The notes beneath the pieces were generated by a model. The model saw only the letters and a program-made list of their open reading frames with translations, was not told the origin of the DNA and searched no databases. Positions 16,507-24,815 of a DNA stretch of 64,000 bases are shown here, piece after piece. The DNA is from Herbidospora mongoliensis (GTDB lineage: Bacteria > Actinomycetota > Actinomycetes > Streptosporangiales > Streptosporangiaceae): the NCBI RefSeq assembly GCF_001570545.1, contig NZ_BBXD01000020.1, positions 1 to 64,000 of the forward strand. Direction: 5' to 3'. A program made the position numbers and the translations under genes. Numbering within the stretch: position 1 is the stretch's first letter; each line of letters starts with the position of its first letter.

Positions 16507-17456
16507 GCGACGTCGCCACCGACCTGTCCGCCCTCGACGCGGGCGGCTGGTGGGCTGTGGTGGTGGAGTTCGAGGGCAAGGTGACGCTGGCCCGGTTCGA
16601 CCACGTCCGTCCCGCCCCGCTGCCCGCCCCCCGAGGCCCGTGGATCGGCCCGCGCCGCTCGGAGTGGCGGTCGTCCCTCGATCAGGGGGGGTACGAGGCC
16701 GGGGTCCGCGCCATCCGTGCGCACATCGAGCGGGGAGAGGTCTACCAGGCCAACCTCTGCCGGGTGCTGACCGCGCCGCTGGGATTCAGGAGTGACCCCC
16801 TGGCCTTGGCGAACCTGCTCGCCGAAGGAAATCCGGCCCCCCACTCGGCGGTGATCCAGGTGCCGGGGCTGACCGTGGTGTCGGCCTCGCCGGAGCTCTA
16901 TCTCGGGCGGTCAGGATCGATGATCACCTCGCGCCCCATCAAGGGCACCGGAGTGACGTCAGCTGACCTGCTGGAAAAGGACTACGCCGAGAACGTGATG
17001 ATCGTCGACCTGGTCCGCAACGACCTGGGCATCGTCGCCGACGTCGGCTCCGTCACGGTTCCCGAGCTGTGCGTGGTGGAGGAGCATCCGGGCCTGGTGC
17101 ACCTCGTGTCGACCGTCCAGGCGACGACGGAAAAGTCGTGGCCGGAAATCTTTGCCGCGACCTTCCCTCCCGGTTCCGTCACGGGTGCGCCGAAATCGTC
17201 CGCGCTGAGCATCATCAATGCGCTCGAACCAGCGCCTCGGGGGCCATACTGTGGGGCGGTGGGCTGGGTCGACGCCGATCGGCGCGAGGCCGCCCTGGCG
17301 GTGGGCATCCGCACCTTCTGGATCACCGGTGAGGAGATCCGCTTCGGCACCGGTGCCGGCATCACATGGGGCTCCGACCCCGGGCACGAATGGCGCGAGA
17401 CGGAGCTGAAGGCGTCCCGGCTCATCGCGCTCGCATCCCGCTCAGACGAAGGGTAA
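16458..17456 (+). CDS. pabB: Aminodeoxychorismate synthase component I
   Basis: A 332-residue chorismate-binding enzyme that aminates chorismate to 4-amino-4-deoxychorismate for folate. Visible blocks are ERGEVYQANLCRVL, the PIKGT signature (SRPIKGTG), KDYAENVMIVDLVRNDLG, FPPGSVTGAPK and RGPYCGAVGWVD. It is short and lacks the N-terminal extension of TrpE, as in many actinobacterial PabB proteins. Start is the ATG at 16458, inside the LysR 3' end. pabC follows after nine bases, which supports PabB over anthranilate synthase. The glutaminase subunit is not adjacent. Confidence 0.88.
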   Translation: MHDAFAHVAGRLATGLSDVATDLSALDAGGWWAVVVEFEGKVTLARFDHVRPAPLPAPRGPWIGPRRSEWRSSLDQGGYEAGVRAIRAHIERGEVYQANLCRVLTAPLGFRSDPLALANLLAEGNPAPHSAVIQVPGLTVVSASPELYLGRSGSMITSRPIKGTGVTSADLLEKDYAENVMIVDLVRNDLGIVADVGSVTVPELCVVEEHPGLVHLVSTVQATTEKSWPEIFAATFPPGSVTGAPKSSALSIINALEPAPRGPYCGAVGWVDADRREAALAVGIRTFWITGEEIRFGTGAGITWGSDPGHEWRETELKASRLIALASRSDEG

Positions 17457-17465
17457 AACGGTCAC

Positions 17466-18299
17466 ATGGCGGTTCCCATCTGGGTCAACGGCGACTTGCT
17501 CGATCCGTCGAAGGCGGTCGTTTCCGTCTTCGACCACGGGCTCATGGTCGGCGACGGCGTCTTCGAGACGATCAAGGTGATGAACGGTGAGGTCTTCGCC
17601 CTCACCCGCCATCTCGACCGCCTCGCCCTCTCGGCCAAGCGCATGGACCTCCCCGAACCCGACACCGCCGCCATCGCCGACGGTGTCCGCGCGACGGTCG
17701 CCGCCGCGCCGCAGTGGCCGCTGGGGCGCATCCGCATCACGTACACCAGCGGTCCGGGCCCCCTCGGCAGCGACCGGGGCACCGAAGGCACCAACACGAT
17801 CATCATCGTCGGCGAGCAGAAGCCCTTCCCGGCGACCGCCGACGTCGTCGTGGTCCCCTGGCCCCGCAACGAACGCGGCGCCCTGTCCGGCGTGAAGTCG
17901 ACGTCCTACGGCGACAACGCCAAGGCGCTGGCCTACGCGAAGGAACGCGGCGGCGGCGAGGCCATCTTCGAGAACCTGGCCGGCAACCTCTGCGAGGGCA
18001 CCGGCAGCAACATCTTCATCGTCAGCAACGGCCGCCTGATCACCCCGACCCTGTCGTCGGGCTGCCTGGCCGGCGTGACCCGGGCCCTGGCCCTGGAGTG
18101 GTACCCCGACGCGATCGAGGAAGACGTCCCCCTGGCCGCGCTCTACGACGCGGAAGAGGCGTTCCTGACCTCGACGACCCGCGACATCCAGCCGATCGGC
18201 CTGATCGACGGCAAGGCCCTGCCCGTGGGCCCCGGCCCGGTGACCCGGGCGGCGATGGAGGCCTTCGCGGCCCGTTCGGCCGACGACCTCGACCCGTGA
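17466..18299 (+). CDS. pabC: Aminodeoxychorismate lyase (aminotransferase class IV)
   Basis: A 277-residue PLP enzyme of fold type IV. It eliminates pyruvate from aminodeoxychorismate to give 4-aminobenzoate. Blocks: SVFDHGLMVGDGVFETIKV near the N-terminus, the PLP Lys in SGVKSTSYGDNAKAL, the cofactor Glu in NLCEGTGSNIFIV and the T-T-R segment FLTSTTRDIQPIG. It is nine bases after pabB and overlaps the DUF305 gene by four bases (GTGA). A D-amino-acid or branched-chain aminotransferase is the alternative, but the context favours pabC. Confidence 0.88.
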   Translation: MAVPIWVNGDLLDPSKAVVSVFDHGLMVGDGVFETIKVMNGEVFALTRHLDRLALSAKRMDLPEPDTAAIADGVRATVAAAPQWPLGRIRITYTSGPGPLGSDRGTEGTNTIIIVGEQKPFPATADVVVVPWPRNERGALSGVKSTSYGDNAKALAYAKERGGGEAIFENLAGNLCEGTGSNIFIVSNGRLITPTLSSGCLAGVTRALALEWYPDAIEEDVPLAALYDAEEAFLTSTTRDIQPIGLIDGKALPVGPGPVTRAAMEAFAARSADDLDP

Positions 18300-18919
18300 G
18301 ACGAGTTTCAGCGGCCATCGCCTTCCTGGCGGTGGCCGCCTGCTCATCCGGCGTCGACGCCCCCCGGCCGGTCGTGGCCGGATCGGGCCCCCCGGTCGTG
18401 CTGCCGGGGGCCCCCGGATCGAGCGGCACCGTCGCGACGCCGGGTCAGACCCTGGGAACCTACGCGGCAGACGTCTCCGCCGCCGACGTGCGGTTCGCCG
18501 AGGGGATGGTGGGCCATCACCGGCAGGCGCTGGAGATGACCGGCCTCGTCGCCGAGCGCGCTTCCGACGAGCGGGTGAAGGCATTGGCCGGGCGGATCGC
18601 GGCCGCTCAGCAGCCGGAGATCGCGGTGATGACCGGGTGGCTGGGGCGTCTCGGGCGTGAGGTTCCGGCCGGGCACGCCCACATGACGGGCTACGGGATG
18701 GCTTCCCTTGAGCAGATGAACGAGTTGCGGGGGGCGCGGGGGGCGGCGTTCGACCAGCTGTTCCTGAAGCTGATGATCGCCCACCACGAGGGTGCGGTGA
18801 GGATGGCGGGCGGTGAGCTCCGCGACGGGCGCGACCAGCTCATGACGACCCTGGCCATGGACATCGTCTCGGGCCAGCAGATCGAGATCGGCAGAATGCG
18901 CGCGATCCTGGCGGGCTGA
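18296..18919 (+). CDS. DUF305 lipoprotein
   Basis: A 207-residue secreted lipoprotein with a DUF305 (ferritin-like helical) domain. The signal peptide ends in the lipobox LAVAAC (Cys at ~16). Two copies of the family repeat are visible: VRFAEGMVGHHRQALEMTGL and LFLKLMIAHHEGAVRMAG, with paired His residues that probably bind metal. A GHAHMTGYG Met/His segment between them also suggests copper or silver binding. The GTG start overlaps the pabC stop (GTGA). Coupling to pabC is likely transcriptional convenience. Confidence 0.88.
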   Translation: MRRVSAAIAFLAVAACSSGVDAPRPVVAGSGPPVVLPGAPGSSGTVATPGQTLGTYAADVSAADVRFAEGMVGHHRQALEMTGLVAERASDERVKALAGRIAAAQQPEIAVMTGWLGRLGREVPAGHAHMTGYGMASLEQMNELRGARGAAFDQLFLKLMIAHHEGAVRMAGGELRDGRDQLMTTLAMDIVSGQQIEIGRMRAILAG

Positions 18920-18991
18920 AGCTCTCCGTCCAGGAATTTCCGCGGTTCGGGGCGCAGGACCTGGCCGCGTTCAAGCAGGGATCCACGGCGC

Positions 18992-19699
18992 CTAGGACTC
19001 GTCGGTACCCGTTCGCAGCAGCGGCGGCACCAGCAAGGTCGCGTTTCCGCGCGTGTAGAGCGCGGCCGGACGTCCCACGTCAGGGAATCGCCGTTCGCCT
19101 GTCGGATCGATGAAGCCCGCGGTCTTGGTGACCTTGCGGCGGAAGTTGCTCGGGTCGAGCCGCTGACCCCAGACCGCCTCGTAGACCCGCCGGAGATCCG
19201 CGACCGTGAACGGCTCCCGGCAGAAAGCCGCCGCCGCCGTCGTGTGTTCGAGCCGGACCCGGGCGGCTTCCAGGCAGTCACGCAGAATCTCGTTGTGGTC
19301 GAAGGCCAACTGGGTCTTGAGTGCCTCCTCGACGAGAACCCACCGGGCCGCCGCCGCGTCGGTGCCCGCGACCGGCAGCGGCAGTTCGGGGCTGAGCGCC
19401 AGGTAGGCGACGGTGATCACGCGGCGTCTCGGATCGCGGTCCGGCTCGCTGTAGGCACGGAGCTGTTCCAGAGTGACCACGCCGTCGTGCAGGCCGGTCT
19501 CCTCGGCCATCTCACGGTAAGCCGCCTGATCGAGGGTCTCACCGTCTCGGACGAAGCCGCCCGGCAGAGCAGGTTGCCCCAGGTAGGGCGGGTTGCCGCG
19601 ATCTATCAGCAAGATGTGGAGCTCGCCCGTGCGAACGGTCAGGATCACCAGGTCGGCGGTCACCTGGACGCAGGGGCGGGGCAAGCGGGTCGTGCTCAT
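18992..19699 (-). CDS. Nudix-domain regulator, NrtR-like
   Basis: A 235-residue protein with an N-terminal Nudix domain and a C-terminal winged-helix region, the architecture of NrtR-type regulators of NAD metabolism. The Nudix box GFVRDGETLDQAAYREMAEE-TGL is complete, so hydrolase activity may remain. The C-terminal part (PFTVADLRRVYEAVWGQRLD, then NFRRKVTKTAGFI) is the typical DNA-binding winged helix. Start is taken as the ATG at 19699; a GTG at 19708 is possible. It diverges from the membrane protein/nucleosidase pair, with repeated TGACCTAAA words between them, so it probably controls both sides. Confidence 0.85.
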   Translation of the reverse strand: MSTTRLPRPCVQVTADLVILTVRTGELHILLIDRGNPPYLGQPALPGGFVRDGETLDQAAYREMAEETGLHDGVVTLEQLRAYSEPDRDPRRRVITVAYLALSPELPLPVAGTDAAAARWVLVEEALKTQLAFDHNEILRDCLEAARVRLEHTTAAAAFCREPFTVADLRRVYEAVWGQRLDPSNFRRKVTKTAGFIDPTGERRFPDVGRPAALYTRGNATLLVPPLLRTGTDES

Positions 19700-19726
19700 C
19701 CGCAGCACTTTACCGGTAATGGTCGA

Positions 19727-19770
19727 CTTGACCTAAAGCGTACCCTCATTTAGGGTCGAACTGACCTAAA
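19727..19770. promoter_or_regulatory. Repeated operator-like words in the Nudix/TM-protein spacer
   Basis: Two direct copies of TGACCTAAA (19729-19737, 19762-19770) flank an inverted, near-matching TTTAGGGTC (19749-19757). The last copy ends next to the GGAGG ribosome binding site of the plus-strand gene. The arrangement suits a dimeric repressor such as the adjacent NrtR-like protein. The exact site and its partner are inferred. Confidence 0.55.
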
Positions 19771-19780
19771 GGAGGTCGTG

Positions 19781-21472
19781 ATGCACACCCTCCGTCTGAA
19801 CACCGCGACTCGCCACCTCTGCGCAGGGGTGTACCTCGACCGCGGTTTCCGCACCAAAGTCCTCCACAAGGTGCACAACGACACGCGGCACATGATCGCC
19901 CCGTCCTACGGGTTCGATCTGGTCCCGGTCGTCCGGCACGCCTGGCGCGCGTGGATCCTGGAACACGCGCAGCACGTCGCGGTGGTGCTGGTGGTCTCCA
20001 TCGGCTTCGCGGCCAATCCACCGGCGGTGGTCGGCATCGGATGCGTGCTGTGCGTCGTGACGGTGGTTCGCCTGGCGGCTCGCCACGGCGTCCACCTGGC
20101 GCGCCGCCAGGCGAAGGTGGCCACCGACTCCTTCCTCCACCGAGCGATGTGGCGAAGCACCACCGACGCCCTGCGGCAGGGACGGCGCGTGATCTGGCTC
20201 GGCGGGTGGGCGGTGCTGGGGTTGTTGTCGGCGCCCTTCCTGCTGGCGGGCGTACAGGGAGTGCACCCGGAGGCGATGGTGCGGACAGTGATCCTGCTGG
20301 TCGCTCTGCTCGCGGGCGTGGTCGCCATCCGTGCGGCGCTCACCCAGTGGTGCATGAACGCCATGCACCACGCCGATCCACTTGACGACACCCCCACCAC
20401 CGTGCGGCTGGCCGACATAGCCGCGCAGCAGTATCACCCGGTGGTCGTCTATCGGAGGCCCGAGCCACCCACCCCTGATGAGGCCGATGAGCTCCGGCTG
20501 CCCCGGTGGCGACTCGGCGACGAGGAGGAGGAAGACTTCTTCGTCGGGGCCGGCCTGCTCGTGCACCGATGGATGCCGCCCCTTGCGATTCAACTCCGCG
20601 CCGAGGAGGACGAGGAGGAGTCCTCCTCTCCTCGTTTCCGAGCCAGCGAACTCGTCGCCCACCTGCGGGGCACCATGGCTCCTCTCGGTGCCGCCGACGA
20701 CCCGACGTCACTCCCCGGTTTCCAGATCCGTGACCGCCTGTTCGTGCCCGAGGACGACGTGGCCGAGAGGCCTTCCTGGTTGTGGGAGGACCTCGACCAG
20801 ACCGAGATCGACGCCGCCGTCGACAGCCCCTACGGCCTGCTGCACCACTACCTCGAGATCAGGACGAGCGCGACCGGTGAGATCGTCACCACGGTCTTTC
20901 TCCGGGTGACCGTCAAGGGCCGCACCCTCAGCCTCGACTTCGCGGCGACCGCGCTCACCCGCACCCCGAGGGAATTCCAGATCCTCGACGGCCATGCCGA
21001 GTCTGGAGCCGGAGCGGTCGTGCGTGCCCTGCTTCGGGCGCTGGCCGGCCTCCCCGCCGAGGTCGGCGCGGCGTACCGGCTCGTCCTCGCCCCCTGGACC
21101 CTGCTGCGGGCCTGCCTTGCCGGGCGGAACGGGTTGGTCCGGCCGCGCCGGGGCCGCACGGTCGGTCCGATCCTCAGCATCCGGACCGAGCGCGCCACCG
21201 ACTGGGAGAACAAGTCGGAGTTCGACGAGGTCACCATCCAGGACCACGTGAAGTTGATCGAGCTACGGCTGCTGAACTGCACCGAGACGTTCTTGAAGAA
21301 ACGTGGTCTGGACGTGTCGGGCTTCAGCAAGCGCGCGGCCAGCATCATCAACGCCGGAATCCTCAACATGGGCGGGCGGGTCGACGTCAAGGACTCTGCC
21401 GTCGGGCCCAACTCGCAGTACCGCCATGACGTCAGGGACGACAGCAGGGCTGAAGAAGGAGCGCACGGATGA
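19781..21472 (+). CDS. Four-TM protein with C-terminal shared motif (partner of nucleosidase-like effector)
   Basis: A 563-residue protein I cannot name. Two hydrophobic hairpins lie in the first ~190 residues (HVAVVLVVSIGFAANPPAVV with CVLCVVTVV; GWAVLGLLSAPFLLAGV with VILLVALLAGVVAI). A large acidic cytoplasmic region follows. The C-terminal ~40 residues contain NAGILNMGGRVDVKDSAVG followed by PNSQY. The next protein begins with the same pattern (GGTVNVNHSAVGPNAVY). Start is the ATG at 19781, five bases after GGAGG; a GTG at 19778 is too close. The stop overlaps the next start (ATGA). I infer a membrane sensor coupled to the downstream enzyme. Confidence 0.7.
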   Translation: MHTLRLNTATRHLCAGVYLDRGFRTKVLHKVHNDTRHMIAPSYGFDLVPVVRHAWRAWILEHAQHVAVVLVVSIGFAANPPAVVGIGCVLCVVTVVRLAARHGVHLARRQAKVATDSFLHRAMWRSTTDALRQGRRVIWLGGWAVLGLLSAPFLLAGVQGVHPEAMVRTVILLVALLAGVVAIRAALTQWCMNAMHHADPLDDTPTTVRLADIAAQQYHPVVVYRRPEPPTPDEADELRLPRWRLGDEEEEDFFVGAGLLVHRWMPPLAIQLRAEEDEEESSSPRFRASELVAHLRGTMAPLGAADDPTSLPGFQIRDRLFVPEDDVAERPSWLWEDLDQTEIDAAVDSPYGLLHHYLEIRTSATGEIVTTVFLRVTVKGRTLSLDFAATALTRTPREFQILDGHAESGAGAVVRALLRALAGLPAEVGAAYRLVLAPWTLLRACLAGRNGLVRPRRGRTVGPILSIRTERATDWENKSEFDEVTIQDHVKLIELRLLNCTETFLKKRGLDVSGFSKRAASIINAGILNMGGRVDVKDSAVGPNSQYRHDVRDDSRAEEGAHG

Positions 21473-22308
21473 ACAGCGGCATCGCCAATCACGGTGGCAC
21501 GGTGAACGTGAACCACAGTGCCGTCGGCCCCAACGCCGTCTATCACGGGAGCGGCCGGTCCTCCCGCCCGGAACGGCTCGCCGATCTCGGCGTCATCACC
21601 ATCAAGCCCTTGGAGACCCAGGCCGTCCGAGACCGGCTCGGTCTGGTTCCGCGACGCTCGGGCACGCTGCGCTTTCACGAGGGCACCGTCGAAGGCGCCC
21701 GCGTCGCCGCGTTGCAGACCCTCGCCCAGGGCAACCGGTCGATCATCATGGCGTGCCAGAACATGCAGCGGATCTTCAACCCGCCGGTGATCGCCCTCAC
21801 GGGCATCGCCGGGGGCATCCACAAGGACGTCGAGATCGGCGACGTCGTCATCGCCACCAGCGTCGTCTACTACGACCTGCGCAAGATGACCACCAGCGGG
21901 ACCAATCACAGGTCGGACGAGAAACCCTCGTCGGCGCACGTCGTCAACGCCGTCAACGACTTCTTCGTCGACGAGGGCGAACCTGCCGTGATCTCCGGAT
22001 TCCGCGTGCACCCGAGCCCGATAGGCTCCGGGGAAGCGGTGATCGCCGAGGAGGAGTCGGAGATCGTCCGGCACCTTCAGGCGTACAACGACAAGATCCT
22101 GGCCGTCGACATGGAGGCGGGCGGGTTCACCCAAGCCTTCTACGAGCAGGCCGGCGACCACACGGCCCAGGGTTGGGTGGTCGTCCGTGGCATCTCCGAC
22201 CGCGCGGGCCCCGATCGCCACTACGGCCAGCACGAACGGGCGGCCACGAACGCGGCCATCGCCCTGAGGAGACTGCTGCCCTACTTGGTGATCAACGCCC
22301 CCGGATGA
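21469..22308 (+). CDS. Nucleoside phosphorylase/nucleosidase-fold protein with N-terminal shared motif
   Basis: A 279-residue protein. Residues ~40-275 form a PNP/UDP-phosphorylase-type domain like MTA/SAH nucleosidase. ALTGIAGGI and DVVIA lie near 105-120, then the nucleoside-binding VDMEAGGF (M215, E216) and the catalytic Asp region VVVRGISDRAG (D244). The ribose-binding Met-Glu and the purine Asp are both present, so it should be active. Residues 5-25 match the tail of the upstream membrane protein at SAVGPN and surrounding Gly/Val positions. Similar PNP-fold proteins appear as predicted NTP- or NAD-depleting effectors in bacterial conflict systems. Translationally coupled to the upstream gene. 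Confidence 0.82.
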   Translation: MNSGIANHGGTVNVNHSAVGPNAVYHGSGRSSRPERLADLGVITIKPLETQAVRDRLGLVPRRSGTLRFHEGTVEGARVAALQTLAQGNRSIIMACQNMQRIFNPPVIALTGIAGGIHKDVEIGDVVIATSVVYYDLRKMTTSGTNHRSDEKPSSAHVVNAVNDFFVDEGEPAVISGFRVHPSPIGSGEAVIAEEESEIVRHLQAYNDKILAVDMEAGGFTQAFYEQAGDHTAQGWVVVRGISDRAGPDRHYGQHERAATNAAIALRRLLPYLVINAPG

Positions 22309-22981
22309 GCAGCTTCAGTTCCCGCCACGGCTGCCGCCTGTTGAAGTCGATCCGGTCGTTGACGTGGGGAAACGGCACGTCCGGGACCGGCACGCCGAGG
22401 AACCGGCACAGCGGCTCCCACCCCTCCCGGCACTCGAACACCAGCAGCCGCTCGGCCGGAATCGTCGCCCGGACCTCCTCGATGTGCCGCCGGAAGACCT
22501 CGATGCAGTGGTCCCGGTCGTCCAGCCGCCCGTCGAACACCCGGTCGGCCACCGTCGCACGTGCCATCTGGGGGAACAGGGCGAACTCGGGCACCCGCCG
22601 GATGACCAGCCGGTGCACCATCCGCCGCCACCACTGCCCGGGCTCGTCGGTGTCCATCCGGCGGTGGAAGATGGTCTCCTGGGCGCTTTCGTACCAGCGT
22701 TCCGGGTCGCGTACGGTCAGGATGACCTTGGCGTCGGGATAGTGGTCGGTCAGCTCGCGCCAGTAGGAGACGGCGGGGAAGTCGACCGCCGACCTGAACC
22801 CCTGGAAGATCACGTCCCAGTCGGTGGTCTTCCCGTCCCCCACGTCGAGCCACTGCCGCACCCGATGCGGCACCTCGATGATGTCGGCCATGTGGTAGCA
22901 CGGGCCGAATCCCAGCCGCTCAAGAGCGGCTTTCAGGGATAGGGTGCCGGTTCGCCCGAACCCGGCGCCGATGACGTCCAC
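22292..22981 (-). CDS. Sulfotransferase-family protein, copy A
   Basis: A 229-residue PAPS-type sulfotransferase-like protein. The N-terminal phosphosulfate loop is GAGFGRTGTLSLKAAL and the 3'-phosphate-binding Arg/Ser region is VILTVRDPERWYESA. LLVFECREGWEPLCRFLGV is the usual C-terminal block of this actinobacterial and eukaryotic family. I chose the GTG at 22981, with GGAGG six bases upstream. This start also aligns exactly with the ATG of the paralogue at 40013; a longer frame to 23017 has no site. It overlaps the nucleosidase gene tail to tail by 17 bases. Acceptor unknown. Confidence 0.85.
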   Translation of the reverse strand: MDVIGAGFGRTGTLSLKAALERLGFGPCYHMADIIEVPHRVRQWLDVGDGKTTDWDVIFQGFRSAVDFPAVSYWRELTDHYPDAKVILTVRDPERWYESAQETIFHRRMDTDEPGQWWRRMVHRLVIRRVPEFALFPQMARATVADRVFDGRLDDRDHCIEVFRRHIEEVRATIPAERLLVFECREGWEPLCRFLGVPVPDVPFPHVNDRIDFNRRQPWRELKLLIRGR

Positions 22982-23063
22982 GAGCAGCCTCCACGGTGGT
23001 TGTCCCAAGATCGTCACCGATTCTCGTCAGACCATCCGGAAGACACGCCGCCCGAGGGCTCGT

Positions 23064-23525
23064 CAGGCGCGGGCCTTGTAGCGGTAGTACGTCTGCGCCG
23101 CGTCCGCCAGCGAGGACATGATCCAGTAGTTGATGCCGCCGCCGCCCACCGCGCCGACGACGTGCTTGTCTCCCATCTGCGCCGCCACCTTGGCCCCCAG
23201 GTTCGGCGCGACCGTCAGCATCGCCTGCGCCGCCAGCTTCCCCGGTCACCTTCGCGGCGGCCTTGCCCGCGCCCTTGCCGCCGACCTTGCTCACCAGCGC
23301 GCCCGCCGACGTGCTGATGATCTGCACCGCCACCGCGTTGGCGAACCCCATCGCCCCCAGGTGTTGGACGCGAGCGCCACCATGCCCGCCCCGCTCCGGA
23401 GTGGCCGCGCTGCCGATCGCGAGCACCTCGCCGAGATCGGACTCGGAGATGGCGTGCGACCACAGCGCCAGCACGTTCGCGAGATCGGTGCGCGAGTCGA
23501 CGGTCACGCCCAGTTTCTCGAACAC
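23064..23525 (-). pseudogene. Frameshifted hypothetical protein (glycine/alanine-rich)
   Basis: The frame from a GTG at 23525 gives LGVTVDSRTDLANVLALWSH, then GFANAVAVQIISTSAGALVS and GGKGAGKAAAKVTGE. It then becomes low-complexity Arg-rich text. In another frame the sequence resumes sensibly (AAQAMLTVAPNLGAKVAAQM, GGGGINYWIMSSLADAAQTY) and ends YYRYKARA. The break is near 23240. I do not recognise the family. A single-base sequencing error is possible, so the gene may be intact in the organism. Confidence 0.5.
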
Positions 23526-23811
23526 GACGATGAAACCGTTACCCGCCTCCGCACTTGGACGTTTGCCATAAATGTCGGAGGTTCTTCATCGATAGGCGAG
23601 TGTCCGGAATTCATTCAGGTCCGAAACGGCGCTGCTTCCCATCCCGACCGAATGTCATCACCATGTAGTGGAATGAATGAATGATCTGATTTGACTACAG
23701 CCTCAGAAACGCCGCATGATCTTCCGGGCGTTCGACTGACGCCACAAATGCCGGGATTCGGGCGCTGACTGGATCTCGCGAAAAGGATCATCGGCGGCCA
23801 TAACGGAACAC

Positions 23812-24417
23812 ATGGACCATTGGGTTGGCGTGGCGGCGATCCACGCCGTCTCGGTCGTGCTGGCGTCCGTGGCGATTCTGCCCCCGGAGACCACGCCCGC
23901 CGACGTGATCTCCGGGGAGGGGCCGGGCACCGTCCCGGTGGTGTCCCGGGCCGCGGGTCTGCTGGAGGTGACCGTCTCGGATGAGAACGGCTACTTCGCC
24001 CTGAGCGGCATCGGCGACACCGGCGACACCGGCGTCCAGAGCCTGCCCTATGCGGCCGGCCCCTCGCCCTTCCACGGCACGGCCGTCTACAACATCGGCC
24101 AGACCGACAACCTGGTGCGCTTGAAATTCGAGGGGGACGGAAAATGGACCGTGAAATTCCACCCGCTGTCGGCGGCGGCTCCCTGGCCGGAATCCGCGTC
24201 CGGCGTCAACGACCGTGTTTTCCGGCTGCCGACCGGAATCACCACGGCCTTCGTGCGCACCGACGACTCCCTCAGCGTCCTCGACGGATACGGCAGAATG
24301 ATCGACTCCTACTACCAGCCCGGTGGCCCTTTCGGTGACAAGGTGACGTTCCCGAGAGAGGCCGGCTACGTGCAGATCCACGCCAAGAAGGGCTGGGAGA
24401 TCAGCCCGGCCTCGTGA
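23812..24417 (+). CDS. Hypothetical protein
   Basis: A 201-residue protein without a recognisable family. The start (MDHWVGVAAIHAVSVVLASV) is hydrophobic but has no basic residue and no clear signal cleavage site, and no good ribosome binding site precedes it, so the true start could differ. The body (ENGYFALSGIG, LVRLKFEGDGKWTVKFHPLS, GYVQIHAKKGWEISP) reads as a beta-rich domain. Codon use is normal for the host. The long antisense frame here has no domain and I treat it as a shadow. Confidence 0.5.
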   Translation: MDHWVGVAAIHAVSVVLASVAILPPETTPADVISGEGPGTVPVVSRAAGLLEVTVSDENGYFALSGIGDTGDTGVQSLPYAAGPSPFHGTAVYNIGQTDNLVRLKFEGDGKWTVKFHPLSAAAPWPESASGVNDRVFRLPTGITTAFVRTDDSLSVLDGYGRMIDSYYQPGGPFGDKVTFPREAGYVQIHAKKGWEISPAS

Positions 24418-24741
24418 TCAAGCCAGCCAGAGGCCATCGCGCCGGTGGCGGGGATCACCGAACTCGATGTCGGCCTCCACGTCTGCTCGGAGGAATTGAA
24501 GAGCCGTTCGGGCCGTCACGCGGTCGGCCGCGCGGCGGCGCCGGTGGGATTGAGCCGCCCAGTTCGCGATGAACCCACTGTTGTCATGGCGTCCGAACAG
24601 CCGAACGACAACCGTGCGGTATACCCTCGACGGCGCCGAGTTCGACCGCAGTGCGGCCGCCGAATAGCGCAGCGTGAAAATACCGTGACTGGACTCGTGT
24701 TTGCGATGTTTCGGCGGGACATGGTGGATGGTGCGAGACAT
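24418..24741 (-). CDS. Small basic hypothetical protein
   Basis: A 107-residue, strongly basic protein (MSRTIHHVPPKHRKHESSHG, later AAQSHRRRRAADRVTARTAL, ending DGLWLA). The MxRTIHHVPP start and LWLA end resemble a small family of uncharacterised actinobacterial proteins as I recall it. GAGGGG lies eight bases upstream of the ATG. It is tail to tail with the preceding gene and one base away. Function unknown; nucleic-acid binding would fit the charge. Confidence 0.5.
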   Translation of the reverse strand: MSRTIHHVPPKHRKHESSHGIFTLRYSAAALRSNSAPSRVYRTVVVRLFGRHDNSGFIANWAAQSHRRRRAADRVTARTALQFLRADVEADIEFGDPRHRRDGLWLA

Positions 24742-24815
24742 GCGAGACCCCTCGGCCCCGCCAGTATTTCTGGCGTGGACCTAATAGTCCGCACCGGTGA
24801 AACGGCCGCTCATAT

